A stretch of DNA of 64,000 nt from Lumbricus terrestris (GCA_949752735.1 OX457043.1:1180867-1244866); one strand, 5' to 3'; positions 1 to 30,139 are shown, numbered from the stretch's first letter. A program made the numbers and translations. Notes: generated by a model from the letters alone, not told the origin.

Positions 1-87
1 AATACACTGTGATCATTGTTTGCTTCATTTATTTAGTTAAATCACCTCTAAAAATAGTTTACCATTGCTTTGCCAGCTACATGTACA

Positions 88-17753
<17,666 letters not shown>

Positions 17754-19102
17754 CTGCAAATAAAGACAAAGCCTGACGTCATCGCGGTTTATATTTCAGC
17801 GCGTTGTAGGTAGATTTCCAATGTAACCGTGTAGGTCATTATTATTAAAAATATAAATTTGCAACGCGCGCAAGGTCACACCGGAATGTGACTCATTGAT
17901 TCAGTGTTTCCGTTATTATATTATGAAGATAGAGGTAAATATTACATTGGACAAAATTAATGTTGCGTGTTGGATCAAATTGTGGGGCAATTTGAAATGT
18001 AGCTGCGATTTTATTTTTTGTTATCACGCTGAATTTCTGGGAATATTGAACAGATCAAGTTTTGTGCAAGGCAAACGCGACTCAATGTCCCGAGAAGCCA
18101 AACGGTTCCCCGCTCGCGGACTGCTATCCGACAGCGTCGTTCATTCTCTGTCGCCAGTCCTACAACCTCTCAGTTCCCAGCGGCCACTTCACTCTTTTCC
18201 TTAATAACATCAGAACTGTCTTATTTAGCCGTGTTTCGGTCACAAGTGCTTCTCAGTACTATAGACTACCTTGAAAAGGCGCTATATAAAATTCACGAAA
18301 TAACTAGATAAATAAGATATTGTTCAATACTGTGTGCATTTTAATACCTTTAAATCGTTTGCAGCAAAGTTATAAATTACTCGTTTAGCTTGAAAGATAT
18401 AAGTTTTCCTTTCAATCCAGATTTCGATCAACTGAGAGAAGAGTTACGCAATGTTTAGAGTTTCAATAATAACAAGTAATTTATAACTTTGCTGTAAATC
18501 TCTCAGAACTTCTTAACGTCGATTATAAATTATTATCCACGAACCTAATAACTGATCATTATTTTGTTCAGGTCATCTCGTGGTAAAACCGACTGAAGAA
18601 ATTAATTTTTACTTCAATAGAATTGGAATCGGTGAAAGATTCTCGCTGAAAATGGAGTTGGATCGATGAAAATAATTGCTAATTAAATAGAAGTTGCATT
18701 GATGAAAATATGATCGTTGCTCAAATAGAAACTAGAATGAAATGAAATCTTGTCTAAATGGGAGCTGGATTGCGAACAGGATTCGTGGCAAGGTGGAAGT
18801 CGGATTCATGACAAATGAGAATGCTGTGTCTGCATAAGGTTAATAATGTAGAACGCTGAAGGGTTAGACTACCGTATTTGCGAAATAATTAGATTCGATG
18901 TTCCTCTTACTAAATAATTTTAAGTGTATATTATATACTTCGCGTTTTGTGGTAGTAAATCAAAGCACACAATTAATCCGCCAGCATGCCCACAATACAC
19001 GCCGTTTGTCAACCGGATTGTTGAATAAACGAAAATTAGGGAGTTAGTATGAAACGAAAGAGAAACTAGTATAAAGCGAAAAGAATTTGATATATATATA
19101 TG

Positions 19103-19171
<69 letters not shown>

Positions 19172-20700
19172 CTTCAGTTGAACGTCACTTTGTGATAACA
19201 AAGATCATTAGTTGCGTGCTCCGCGTTTGTCAGCTTCAACCAGCTATTGGAATGGCAGCCTTTTATTATTCAACAGTTTAACGACATCATATAACTACAA
19301 AGGTTGTTGACGTCTTTAAAGTTTGATGTATTGCAGCTCACTTTTGTTTAACTGTTCAGCAGTTTCTGTTTGTACTTTCATTTTCTTTGTTTCTTTCCTT
19401 TTTGTTCTTTTTGTTCTTTTCTTTTCTTTTCTTCCTGAATTTGACTAACCGCCTTTCATGACGATAGTGTTCACCGAATGGCCGTAGTCGATCCTCTTTT
19501 ATACATGCATCATTATCTATTATTCAGCATACATGCAAAATTATGCCCACATGCATCTATATATATATACATATATACATATATATACATACATATATAT
19601 ATACACATACACATATATACATATGTCACCATTATTACATATGCCTATAATTCTTTATATACAAATGAGCACATATACACATGTGCACACATATGTATTG
19701 TCATTATGTACACTTATGTATTATTATCATTAATTTAGACATTTCATGAAGTTCACATGACATAAAATCTAGGCCTACTTAGTTTGATTAACATCAATTC
19801 TTATAAGTTCTCATTTCATGAAGTTCACATGACACAACATCTACTTATTTAGATCAACATCAATTCGAATCATTTCTCATAATCTCATATTTGCAAGGAA
19901 TTTTCAATGTTCATATATCACCAATAAAGTTACAAGTAGATAAGATATTCAACATTAATATGAAAATCAAAGTATTCACTCGTCAGCCATCAGTTAGCAA
20001 CTTAAACAATAATATCAAGACCATTTTATTCAATGCCTGTTTCATCTATTACAGAAATATTCAAAATTTTATCAATCCCCCACACACACACATATACACA
20101 CGCACATACGCATGCACGCACACACCTAATCATATCAATTTAATAATGCAATAAAAAAAATCAAGGATAAAAGAAAACTTATGAAACATTAAAAAAAAAA
20201 AAAAATTATCTTTGTGAAACTGAAGCAAGACCATCTAAATTTATAATTCACATACATTTCACATTACAAACAAACCAATTATTATGTAACATTCTATGAA
20301 CAGTCTTTACAGACTTCTCCACTCTATACCCTAACTAACCACAGTTACCGCTGACAAATTGCATTTCCAATTCAGTTCAAGGCCAATTACCTGAGGCATA
20401 TAGTGATCAATGTGTTAGCAGATTATATATTTCTTAAATATAATATTTAATATAATTATATATACTTCTTACATAATTTTTCCATTAGTTATAGTCATTA
20501 GTATATTATAAGCTTCAAGATAAATATCTTGAATAGAAAATATACTTTTAACAGTGCATTCTAACAATGAATGACAGCCAAATATGAATAGATCTATATA
20601 TAAATTCTATGGCAATGAGTTAAAGGTGTCGACGGGTAGCAATAACTTAGTTTAAGAAACTCAACTATTTAATTGTGCACGTTTGCATGTTTTTGTTAGT
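17754..20700. other. non-coding stretch upstream of the last kinase exon found
   Basis: It contains a LINE/SINE-type tail at 18205-18300 (gtcttatttagccgtg, then aaggcgctatataaaa), a (TA)n tract at 19090-19170, another TA/CA-rich tract at 19555-19625, and AT-rich sequence. At 19273-19313 there are about 41 bp also seen, diverged, at 30821-30861. The dimerisation/docking exon of the kinase gene was looked for on the minus strand and not found. Confidence 0.55.
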
Positions 20701-20704
20701 TTGT

Positions 20705-20907
20705 GCACTTGTTGTAGCGCCCCTTTAAGCTCTATACCCGGAGGCGCTCCCGACTACAGTGCGGACACTGAATCGGAGTTTCACGACAAAGCCATGAGCA
20801 ATTGTGGGTGAAGGCCCAAGGCCCTTATGTGGTGACTTGAGGTGGATTCGAACCTGCAATCCTTCGGCTGCAAGGCAACTAATATACCCACTGCACCATC
20901 GCGCCCC
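20705..20907 (-). mobile_element. tRNA-derived SINE
   Basis: Read on the minus strand: ggggcgcgatggtgcagtgg (A-box-like), then ggttcgaatccacctc (B box), then the body cttgggcc, gtgaaactccgattcagtg, tagtcgggagcgcctccgg and gggcgctacaacaagtg. The same family occurs at 29932, 30443, 47957 and 61396. The promoter boxes are tRNA-like but no cloverleaf completes, so it is not a tRNA gene. Confidence 0.85.
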
Positions 20908-21359
20908 ACAAATGACATATTATTATGGGAGTTTGGAACGTCGCCGTCCACGAAAATTACACACGCACACAAAGGCAATATTTTCATTAATGAATATTTG
21001 TGACGGCTCAAATAATTATATATTGTCACGAAGACATACAATATAAAGGTGTGTGAAAACTATGTTTATTATTATGATTTTTCAGCTTTTATCGACATTT
21101 TGTGACTGCTGGAAGTCATTGACATTGACCGTATTTTATTAATATTCAGGTTAATTGAACTCGTCAACGTTGCCCTGACCTATTTCTATGTCAAAACAGA
21201 CCTACTTTATGCTATTTTTTACGACGTTGTGTTTACACAGAGAACGATGAAGCAACAACAGAAAGCTTTAGATAATATCTTCGATATGCACATCAGATCC
21301 TCTCAACCCATCGTCTATTTCATCTGCTTATTTGATTGTGTACTTGTGTACATTGTGTA

Positions 21360-21527
21360 CATAAGCGCATGTCTCTCTCTCTGCCTCTGTCTCTCTGGCT
21401 TTCTGTGTGCATGTATGCGTGTGCGCATGTGTGTGTGTGTGCATGTGTGTGTGTGCACCACGTGTGCGTGTCTGAGTATTCCAGAGTTCTCCCTCCTCAC
21501 TCTCTCTGATGTGTTCCTCTGCGTCCT

Positions 21528-21594
<67 letters not shown>

Positions 21595-21715
21595 ATGTAT
21601 GTATGTATGTCTCCGTGTGTATGTCCGTCTCCGTCTGTCTGTCTCTGTCTGTCTGTCTGTCTCTGTCTGTCTGTCTCTGTCTGTCTGTCGTCTTACCGAC
21701 CTCAGATACACACAG
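21360..21715 (+). repeat. pyrimidine-rich (CTGT)n/(CT)n tract
   Basis: CTGT units (21527-21576) run into CT and ATGT repeats and degenerate CTGTCTGTCTC. All frames here are repeat-encoded. Confidence 0.9.
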
Positions 21716-21734
21716 ACATACAAATACTGAAAGA

Positions 21735-22220
21735 AGAAGAATAGGAGGAGACAGGGATGAAGCTGGAGAGAGAGGATGAGGAGGGAGGGGAAGAAGAGTC
21801 GGAAAAGGAGGAAGAGGAAGAGGAAGAGGGGAAAGAAGATCGAAAGGAAAATGGAGAGAAGGGGGAAGATGAAGAGGAAGAGCAGGAAAGGCGGAACATA
21901 AAAGGATCAGTAAGAAGAGGAGGAGGAATAAGAGGAGGAGGAGAAGGAAAAGAAAGAGGAACAAGAGGAGGTGGAGCAGGAGAAGGAAAAGAAAGAGGAA
22001 CAAGAGGAGGTGGAGCAGGAGAAGGAAGAGAAAGAGGAATAAGAGGCGGAGGAGGAAGTGGAGAAGGAAGAGGAAGAAGAATAAGAGGAGAAGGAGGCGA
22101 CAGAGCTGGACAATGCAGCTTGAGTATTGATGAGTGGCATGGAGCAACCGTTGATTTGAGAAACTGGGAAATTCTCATATTCAGGTGGAGGGATGAAGGG
22201 AGGGATGGAGGGAGGGAGAG
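21735..22220 (+). repeat. 480-bp polypurine tract
   Basis: Nearly pure G/A on the + strand (aggaggaggaagaggaagag and similar), with an internal duplication ggaacaagaggaggtggagc at about 21960 and 22000. It could form triplex or other non-B DNA. Coding frames (Glu/Gly/Arg, or Ser/Leu on the other strand) are not credible genes. Confidence 0.85.
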
Positions 22221-22497
22221 TAAAGAGGTGTAACGGAAGCCTCTTCCATCCGTCTTTGCCTTCGGCTTCTGCCACGTACGACAAAAGTCAATTAGACTTA
22301 TGAAGCTCCTTTTTTTATATCCCAGTCGTTCCATCGACTTCGATGTGCGTCAGAAGGACAGGCAGACGGATAGAAAGACGAACGGAGGGTAGGACGGAGG
22401 AAGAGACAGAAGCGGATTAAAAGACACGCTCAACATGTACGTCCTATAATAATACACATGCGACATGAAGATAGTAATGGTTCCCCTTCCTCCTCCT

Positions 22498-23446
22498 CCT
22501 CAGGCTACCAAGCTTTTTTGTAACACGGACTACCAAGGGGAGGAGGTGGTTACCACCCCTGGATTTTGGGTTTGCTTTGAGATATCATAACTTGTAATAC
22601 ACCATTTGATTCAGCATTCGTTTCTGCACAAAATGGTATATTTAGGTTTAGAAAATATGAATGCACCTCGAAATTATGAATTTTTTTACCATGGGCACAA
22701 AACGTATACTTACGCATAAGCAAAATATTAGATTCTGTGTCTTTTAAACATGATTTAATACACAAGAATAGTTTACATATAAGAAAGTTCAATGTTCAAC
22801 TATAAAAACTAGTAATAAGTCTGTTTCATGTACAATTAAAACAAAAAGACATGTTGTAGCTGCTGAAAAACGTTTACGCAGACATATCGGCTTGCGTTGT
22901 AATAAAAACATTTTCACACATTTTGATTTATTTTTATCACTTCCGGTCATCAAAAGACAAATTATTTAGTATTAGAAAATAGCCCTAAATGCCCTCTACA
23001 GAATGGCATAATTTATTTCTATTAAAAAATAAATTATGGATAAGTTCTAAAAGAAAAAACATGAAAATTTTATGAAAATAAAACACCTTTATATATGTTA
23101 ATTTATTTTGAGCACTTCCGGTTGTCAAAAAACAACTCAATTAGCACGAAAATGTAGCCCCACATTCCCTCTATAGAATGGTATAATTTGCTTATCTTCA
23201 TATTAAAGGGCGCAAAGTTATAGTAGATAATCTACGAGGTGGTATCCACCCACCTGGTACCTTGGGTATATCGGGTATAACTTTTGAACGGTAGGGGCAT
23301 CATCATCAAAAGTTTTAGCTCAAAATGTATGCAAATGAACCATCTACAGCTACCTAAAACGTCAAAATTTTATTCCAAACTGAACGTGTTTGATTTGGGA
23401 AAAACCTAGGGGGAGGAGTGATACCACCCCCTTCGTAGCCCGAGGG
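22498..23446. mobile_element. probable non-autonomous DNA element, about 950 bp
   Basis: The left edge cctcaggctaccaag is inverted at the right edge as cttcgtagcccgagg (two mismatches). Just inside both ends are gaggaggtggttaccacccc and gggaggagtgataccacccc. Internally, cacttccggtcatcaaaagac...ccctctacagaatggcataa (22940-23015) recurs diverged at 23113-23190. No target duplication was recognised, so superfamily is open. Confidence 0.45.
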
Positions 23447-23454
23447 TTAATTAT

Positions 23455-23800
23455 TGTTATTTATTTATTTATTCATTTATTTAATATGACCACTCATAAA
23501 TACGCCTCTTCAAGACTGTCTACCAAGTGTAGAATGCGTTCAAGACCTAAGCTTGGCTAAATAGGATGTCATGCAGTCTTACGGCTAGAGAAGAACAAGA
23601 TGGAATGATCCCTTACATATTAAGGCGAATTGACACAGGAAGTCCACTTCAGATGACAGGGCCAACGACCGAGAAAGGACAGCATTGCGTTATTTGTTAA
23701 ATCTAATTGATACACACAGCTATAGGATGTGTCGACCCCAATGGGGCTTCCGTTATTACTCAGATTCATCTCAAAATTAACCAAAAATTATTGTGAGACA

Positions 23801-23844
<44 letters not shown>

Positions 23845-24036
23845 GGCAGAAACACTTTCCTTATGTTTGTTTGTTTGTTTGCTTGTTTGTACGCTTTTTG
23901 ACTCTCCCCTGCAGAATAGGCTCGGAAATGAAACAGCGTCGGTTTAAAAAAAAAATTGAAATCGATTCTTACCCAAATTATAAGGTCATCGCAACTATTT
24001 TCAGGTTTTCATTCAGTTTAAAACAAAAGTTATTCG
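23455..24036. other. non-coding stretch with (TA)n and TTTG repeats
   Basis: An ATTT-rich tract at 23457-23485, (TA)n at 23804-23840 and TTTG repeats at 23862-23892. Nothing gene-like was seen. Confidence 0.6.
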
Positions 24037-24037
24037 C

Positions 24038-24551
24038 GTTTTAAGACAGATTTCATCAGTAAATGATCCCACTGGCGCGTAAGTCAAGAGTCTACTCCGC
24101 ATGACGTCATACCCGCCCAGTAATAATTTCCGTAGCGCCACGCAGGAGTGGGTCAAGTTTGGCTTTTTGGGGAAGCGAGGTGAGGTGGAGGGTTGGCGAA
24201 AACCCGAAATTTAGCAGTCAACGATGGATACCAGAGTGGAGTAGTGTTTAAAACCCTAAATTTCACTTTAGAACTCGAGTTATTAGCGTTTTAAGACAGA
24301 TTTCATCGCTCACTCTTTGGTAAGCAGTATCGAGCTTTAGTAAAGGAGTCTACAGCCCGAATGACGTCATACAAGCCCAGTAATAATTTCCATAGCGCCC
24401 CGCAGAGGCGGGTTACGTTTGGCTTTTTGAGAAAGCGGGGTGGGATAGAGGGTTGGCGAAAACCCTAAATTTTACGGTCCACGTTGGGTACCACAGTGGA
24501 GTAGTGTTTGAAACCCTAAATTTCCCGGGCAAAGCCGGGTTACACATCTAG
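24038..24551 (+). mobile_element. Helitron 3' end with two 240-bp internal repeats
   Basis: The sequence ends with the hairpin cccgggcaaagccggg (24524-24539), 8 bp, then CTAG (24548-24551) followed by T. A GC hairpin 8-12 bp before CTRR, inserted before T, is the Helitron 3' signature. Upstream, a 240-bp unit starting gttttaagacagatttcatc occurs at 24038 and 24278 and contains the conserved phrases gcccagtaataatttcc and ggagggttggcgaaaaccc. No Rep/helicase coding sequence is present, and the 5' TC end was not located. Confidence 0.7.
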
Positions 24552-25920
24552 TATATTTATATATATTTCCTGCTTGTACACTTACTACCTCGCCTGACGG
24601 AACTCAAGTGCAAATGCAATGTGACGCATTGTAAAGTGGAGCAATAATTTTTATTAGCCTACGTAATTTAGTTGTAAAAATAATACTATTTATACTATTA
24701 ATATTGCTATATACCGTACATCAATTATAGTACAAGGCAATATGAAGAGCAGTTACAAAAACAGGGTCGCTGACTTTCAGCGTGTCAATTCTAACCACAG
24801 TCTATCATATGAAGCAACGTTGCATAGACCCATAGTCATTAATTTTAAGCCATCAAGCAACACAGACCGGCCAAAGTACAGCAAAGACGGCGTGTAGCAA
24901 GAAAATGCAAAGACACGAGATTATGACAACTTTGCTTCCGAATACATTATCAGCGGTAACAACGCCAACGTTATGCTTTAAAACAGCAGTATAACTTAAG
25001 CGCACCAGAAACCTTATCTTTCAATTGAGGATTTATTTAAAAAATCCCATTCATACGTAGTCTGTTGTGAGAAGTAATTACAGATAACGATTACCATTAG
25101 TAGATAGGTCGGTGGAGTTCAGCTGATAAGATAACCGTTCAGCAAATCAACGCAAACGCATTAGTATTGTACACACCGATGCAAATATTGCCTCAAGGAT
25201 TCGTAGCGACACTAAAGTCCAAGGTACGTAACGCTTGACATGTTTCAGCTGAGGTAGGCCTCCTTTAGGCTGTCATGGGCCAGTCATAGGCTGGAGTCGT
25301 GAGTGGGTCTCTTAGGGAGGGAGGGAGAGGAGATGGGTAGGGCAGGGAGGGATGGAGGTAGGGGTATACATGTACAAAGCTATCGGCCGGTTTGGATAAC
25401 AACTTGACGAGTTATAAAACTCGAATTGATCAAAATATAAATCGTGTACCTTCCTAGCAAGAAGGAAATAACGTCAATTCAAGTTGCCATTGAAAACACG
25501 CATGCATTCATACAGACATACATCATACGTATTTACATCCATATATAGGAGCGAGCGTACACACGTACGTCGTAAGTGCATGGTCACAATACGTCGTATA
25601 TGCATACATATCCGCATAAAAACCTACGTGCACGCATTCATGAAGATATACAAGCGATGGCATAACATACAACACACACACACACATAATATGTATTATA
25701 TATAATATGATATATATTATAGTCTGATATAGGCCTAATATAAATGAATGGGTAAAGTGAGTCTGTAGGTGAGTCATATTGGTTGGAATTCTTATTGCAA
25801 GTCAAAGCTCATCGCAATAAAATCATCTCGTCTTTCCATCACGCAAATCACATTACACAGTGTGCGTTGCATTACATCGCATTCAATCGCATTACACCAT
25901 CGCTTCTCCATTTGTTCCGT
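24552..25920. other. non-coding stretch, nothing recognised
   Basis: AT-rich unique-looking sequence. Only short simple repeats occur: (CA)n at 25672-25686 and TA-rich words near 25690-25720. No exon-like segment on either strand. Confidence 0.5.
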
Positions 25921-25922
25921 CC

Positions 25923-25923
<1 letters not shown>

Positions 25924-25978
<55 letters not shown>
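25924..25978 (+). repeat. (TA)n microsatellite
   Basis: About 27 uninterrupted TA units. The same class of repeat occurs at 19090-19170 and 23804-23840. Confidence 0.95.
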
Positions 25979-25980
<2 letters not shown>

Positions 25981-26111
25981 GCTCAACCTTTAATCGCCGG
26001 TTTCAGCTTCACTCTATACGAAATGAACTTATTTTTAGACAATGTTCGGACGATTATATTGTCAGTAGTATCCAACGTATAAAACGTTTTCCCTCTTGAT
26101 AATGCTATTTG

Positions 26112-26194
26112 TGATGATGATGATGATGATGATGATGACGACGACGACGATGATAATGATGATGATGATGATGATAATGATGATGATGATGATG

Positions 26195-26269
<75 letters not shown>

Positions 26270-26271
26270 AT
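26112..26271 (+). repeat. (GAT)n then (ATT)n microsatellite
   Basis: GATGATGAC repeats change into ATT repeats (from about 26194) that abut the 3' end of the minus-strand LINE. A second ATT tract (27748-27803) abuts its 5' end. Confidence 0.95.
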
Positions 26272-27746
26272 AACAATCATTTATTAAACGAAACATGTTT
26301 TACAAGAAAAAGCATAAAAAGTTCTTTGTTCATGAGTTAGCGACCTTCATCACAGGACAACTGTGGGAACGTGCCTCGAAATGCCACTGCATTATATCGT
26401 TGCGTACAAATTGAGAGGCGTTGGAAAAGGTACGTGGTTTCGAGAGGGTTACCAGTTGCCACTGACAAACGCCGTCCAAGTTCAGTTAAAAATTCAATGC
26501 CTGATCTGTTTATGGGGCCAAGTGTTTCAAAGGCAATGGGGACGAAGTCATGTGTTGCGGGGAGGTTAGCATACCTTACATTTTTTCGTGTTGCTGCTAC
26601 TTCGGCCGCACCCCCCGGTGTAGTCGATGTCACGTGGATGTATGAGGTGGCGCAAGTGTGGATGCTAGTGGCATCCCAGGCAACGTATTTGCCTCGCGAC
26701 CACGGGATCAGAGTTGCCCCATCTGGTCGTTTTCCGTCGATTCGGAAAAGCCCAGGTGGTTCTTTTGTGCTTGGAGTATCCGCTCTCTGAAGGGCCCTCC
26801 AAACAATGTCATTAAGCGCGAAGTGTCTGCTGGCTCGCCCCCCAGATTGTTTACAGACCAGACCGTGGTGACCTCCTTGATCCACCAAATCTCCACACTG
26901 GCACTGGTGTGGCGCGTTGAGGTTTAGACCCAAGCGCAAACCAATAGCCACCCTGACGGCCTCATTGCTAAGACTTAGCCCACATGATATTAAGGGCATA
27001 GTAGCCATCCAGTCCCCGGCGTGTGAAGATGCCACCGCTCCAAGTCGGGCCCTGTTGAAGGGGTCGTTGAGTGATGTCCAAACATCAGATTTGTCTATGT
27101 CAATCAATGGTCTGTCCCAGACCTTCTGCTTAGACAACGCAGCCTCATCTCCACTCGGATGTGAAGTGATGCGGGACTGTAAGATTTCAACTCTCAAGTC
27201 ATCCGTCCAATCATCGCTGCCGAGAATTGCAGTCCCGAGATCTCTGGTTGATGCAGCTGACGCTAAGTAAGCAGAAGATGCCAGCATCGTAACCCTTCTA
27301 ATCCCAAGACCACCGTCTCTGATTGGGAGCGTAGCCTGTTTCCACTGGACGTCATTAAGCTTGATGTTGATGATTACTTCCAGCCCGAACCTCATCAGGT
27401 CATCCAATGACTCCAAGAGGGGGTGACCCCAGCATGGTGCAGTCCTCAATAAATAAGACACCTTCACTGACCCGAAGCATGACCGTAGCAACATCAACGC
27501 CCCCTGTACAGGCAAACTAAGCAAATCCTTTATTGCCTTGTCTAACTTGTCTCTTTGGTTTTGCAGTGCGTCATCCAGTGCCTTTCCTTTGAAGAGCGGA
27601 GCCCCAAGAAATATCATAGACTCTCGGTTTATCTGCTTGAAATTGACGAAGCCTTCTACAGGTAATTCATTCATCGCCAAGATTTCACATTTCTCTCGAT
27701 TCAATCGGATACCTAAGGTTGATTCCAAGTTAGCAATGATAGCTAG

Positions 27747-27747
<1 letters not shown>
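26272..27747 (-). mobile_element. RLE-type non-LTR retrotransposon, 5'-truncated, embedded in (AAT)n
   Basis: The minus-strand frame 26337-27728 (463 residues) is the C-terminal part of a LINE whose endonuclease is restriction-like rather than AP-type. It starts in the RT thumb (LGIRLNREKCEILAMN), continues through GGLGIRR, has a zinc knuckle CQCGDLVDQGGHHGLVC, RHFALNDIVWRAL, then the nuclease core KRPDGATLIPWSRGK followed by WDAT (the RPD-X(12)-D pattern) and AAEVAATRK. This arrangement is established for the R2/R4/NeSL/Hero group. The RT active site is missing, so it is a dead copy, but the frame itself is intact. Both ends lie in (AAT)n; TAA-repeat targeting is known for Dong/R4-like elements, so the site may be a true target. 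Confidence 0.8.

Positions 27748-27803
<56 letters not shown>
27748..27803 (+). repeat. (ATT)n microsatellite at the LINE 5' end
   Basis: About 18 ATT units directly follow the truncated 5' end of the minus-strand LINE. Confidence 0.95.
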
Positions 27804-27806
<3 letters not shown>

Positions 27807-29035
27807 AGCTATAAACCTATAAATTACTATGGATTACTACGAACTACTTCCAATTACTACCAAGTACTCTGAAGTACTACCCAGTACTCTGAATTACAAC
27901 TGCTGCAAATTGGCACAATTACTCTGAATCACAAGGAATGACTCTAACTCACCAAAATTACTCTGAATTACAATTAATTAGTATGAATTGCTAGAAATTG
28001 TCACCAGAATTAGGGCCTACAACGTATTCCACGAATTACTCAAAATGACGATGAATTGTTACGAATTTCCCAAGAGTTACAGCGAATTGCCCTCGATTTA
28101 CCATCAATTGCAGTCAATTACTAGAATCTTACTCCGAATCACTCTATGCCTACTTGTGTCATCTGCCATTTAGTTGCGAAGTAGTTTTGAGCTTGTACTA
28201 CGAATGCATTACATTAGCGACCTGTAACATTGCTTAACTTTACATCTCATGACCATACCATGATAGCTGCCTATCAATCAATCAATCAATCGGATTCAAT
28301 CAAAAGTCAGCTGATAGTCAATCAATCAGAAATGGCGCATCAGCAATAAGTTGAAACCGTGTACTGATACTCATACAAGTATGTATCTTGGTATCTTAGT
28401 GTATAGCGCCTTTTCAGTACCTTGCATAAAGCGTTTCTAGCTAGCATAACTAATCGTTCGGTGGATGGAGAAGGCCTCTTCTGACAGTCTCCCGCATACA
28501 CTTAAACACTACAGTCCATATTGCGTTGTCAACCCACGCAATGATAGCAACGACTACACAAAGATGGGCCTAAACACACATACTACAATGACATCAATGA
28601 AAATCAATAATTCTAAACCAAACCCAGACACCCTTGACACAACAAATCCCTCCACGAACAAAGACTATAAACATTGTGTACACATCGACATGCATATAGG
28701 TCTACTCACCCATTCACAGCATCCGCTACTCGGCGCCAATGCACCACCGCCGCCACCGCTGTCTCATAAGCAAAAAATCTAACACGCCAATAAGACAGCG
28801 CTATATAAATCAATAGCATAACGTCGAGAGCAGGGAACCACCACAGCCACAGCCAGACACACACACAAACCGACGTCCTACCTCAGCCGCACGAGTAGCA
28901 GTCTTCTTCTTCAGTTGACGATACATTGCGCGTCCTACGGTTTGACGAAAGGAATAATATTTATGTCCGTTGTATGTCTTCCAAATATAAACCGAAAAAT
29001 ATCCCAATTCCTCTAAAAAAAACTGATAATTACGA
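27804..29035. other. non-coding stretch with short degenerate repeats
   Basis: 27830-28150 is built from degenerate 10-12-mers such as aattactctgaatta and tactacgaatta. A TCAA repeat lies at 28271-28291, and a degraded tail (gacagcgctatataaatcaa) at 28793-28813. A minus-strand segment at 28871-28998 reads ELGYFSVYIWKTYNGHKYY and ends RQLKKKTATRAAE before a possible donor gtagga. It may be an exon of the transcript starting near 29.1 kb but no family was recognised. Confidence 0.4.
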
Positions 29036-29039
29036 GTAA

Positions 29040-29275
29040 ATTCCGCTCAGAAAGTAGTCGTCCGCCATGTTTGTTTGTTTGACCTGCGCGAACGGACAGC
29101 GCCGCAAACGAAGAGATCCGCGCGCAATGCTACAACCGCCGCCGACGAAGATGTCGTCTGCTCGATAATGGCCGCCGCTGTGTCTTCGTTGACCACGGCT
29201 TTACCAGAATGCACTGCGACACTGTTTCTAACTTGACGGACTTAATCGTCCGCCATCTTGTGTACCTTGCATGCA
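29040..29275 (-). promoter_or_regulatory. GC-rich promoter-like patch
   Basis: In an AT-rich neighbourhood this patch is rich in CpG and, on the minus strand, carries aagatggcggacg and acatggcggacg, the AAGATGGCGGC-like word bound by YY1 just downstream of many animal start sites. The minus-strand direction matches the kinase subunit gene to its left, so it could be that gene's promoter. The link is inference: no dimerisation-domain exon was identified between here and 17753. Confidence 0.4.
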
Positions 29276-29931
29276 TACTCGTGTTAAATAGAGCCTATAT
29301 TTATATAATATATATATATATATGCACTTCTGCGTGTGAACATTCTATGTGTATGCAGTTGTATGCATAGACTCTATACATAATACATAATTATGTATAT
29401 ATATACATATATAGGCTATGCGTGTGCTTTTGAGTGCGTTTGTGTGCTTATGTGTGGATATGTGTGCCTGCTTCTGTCTATTTGTGCATCAGTGTTGGTA
29501 TGTGTTTGTGGCTGTATGCATGTGTATGGATGGGTGTGTATGTATGTTTGGGTAGGCCTATTTGTGTGTGTGTAGGCCTACTGTCCACTGCCAATCGGTC
29601 TCTGGTGGCTCTTCAGGTTTATCTCTGAACGATGTTTGCCTGCATTGATGATGATGATGACGATGATGATGATGATGATGATGATGACGACAATGATGAT
29701 GACGACGATCATTTGGTTGTTGTGGACATTGCTCAGCGTGGACGCTGGACTTGATTAGCTTCATAGAGTGCAGCTGACCATAGATGAATTTCCGTAGTAA
29801 ATAACTGTACAAACACATTAGCAGAATTTGTATATTGCCATATGCTGTAAATGTGTGTGTGTGGGTGTGGGTGTGTGTGTGTGTGTCACAGTGTGTGCGT
29901 GTGTGGGTGTGTGCGTGTATACTTCTATGTT

Positions 29932-30139
29932 CACTTGTTATAGCGCTCCTTCAAGCTCGCTACTCAGAGGCGCTCCCGACTACAGCGCGGACACTGCATC
30001 GGAGTTTCACGCCGAAGCGCTGACCAACTGCGAGTGAAGGACTTGCCCAAGGTCCCTACGCTGCGACTTGAGGTGGATTCGAACCTGCAACCCTCCGGCT
30101 GCAAGGCAACGAACATACCCGCTACACCACCGTACCCCA
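29932..30139 (-). mobile_element. tRNA-derived SINE, near full length
   Basis: Minus strand: gtggggtacggtggtgtagc (A box), caggttcgaatccacctc (B box), accttgggcaagtccttcac, gcttcggcgtgaaactccg, then tagtcgggagcgcctctgag and gagcgctataacaagtg. It is the best-preserved copy of the family and is useful as its local reference. Confidence 0.88.

Noticed and set aside
18062..18274. Possible chitin-binding-like cysteine pattern (CPEKPNGSPLADC)
   Set aside because: The frame runs into a LINE-type 3' tail and lacks the full cysteine spacing; more likely degraded retroposon sequence.
29932..30139. tRNA gene on the strength of A and B boxes
   Set aside because: No cloverleaf or anticodon arm completes, and the body is shared by five dispersed copies, so it is a SINE head.
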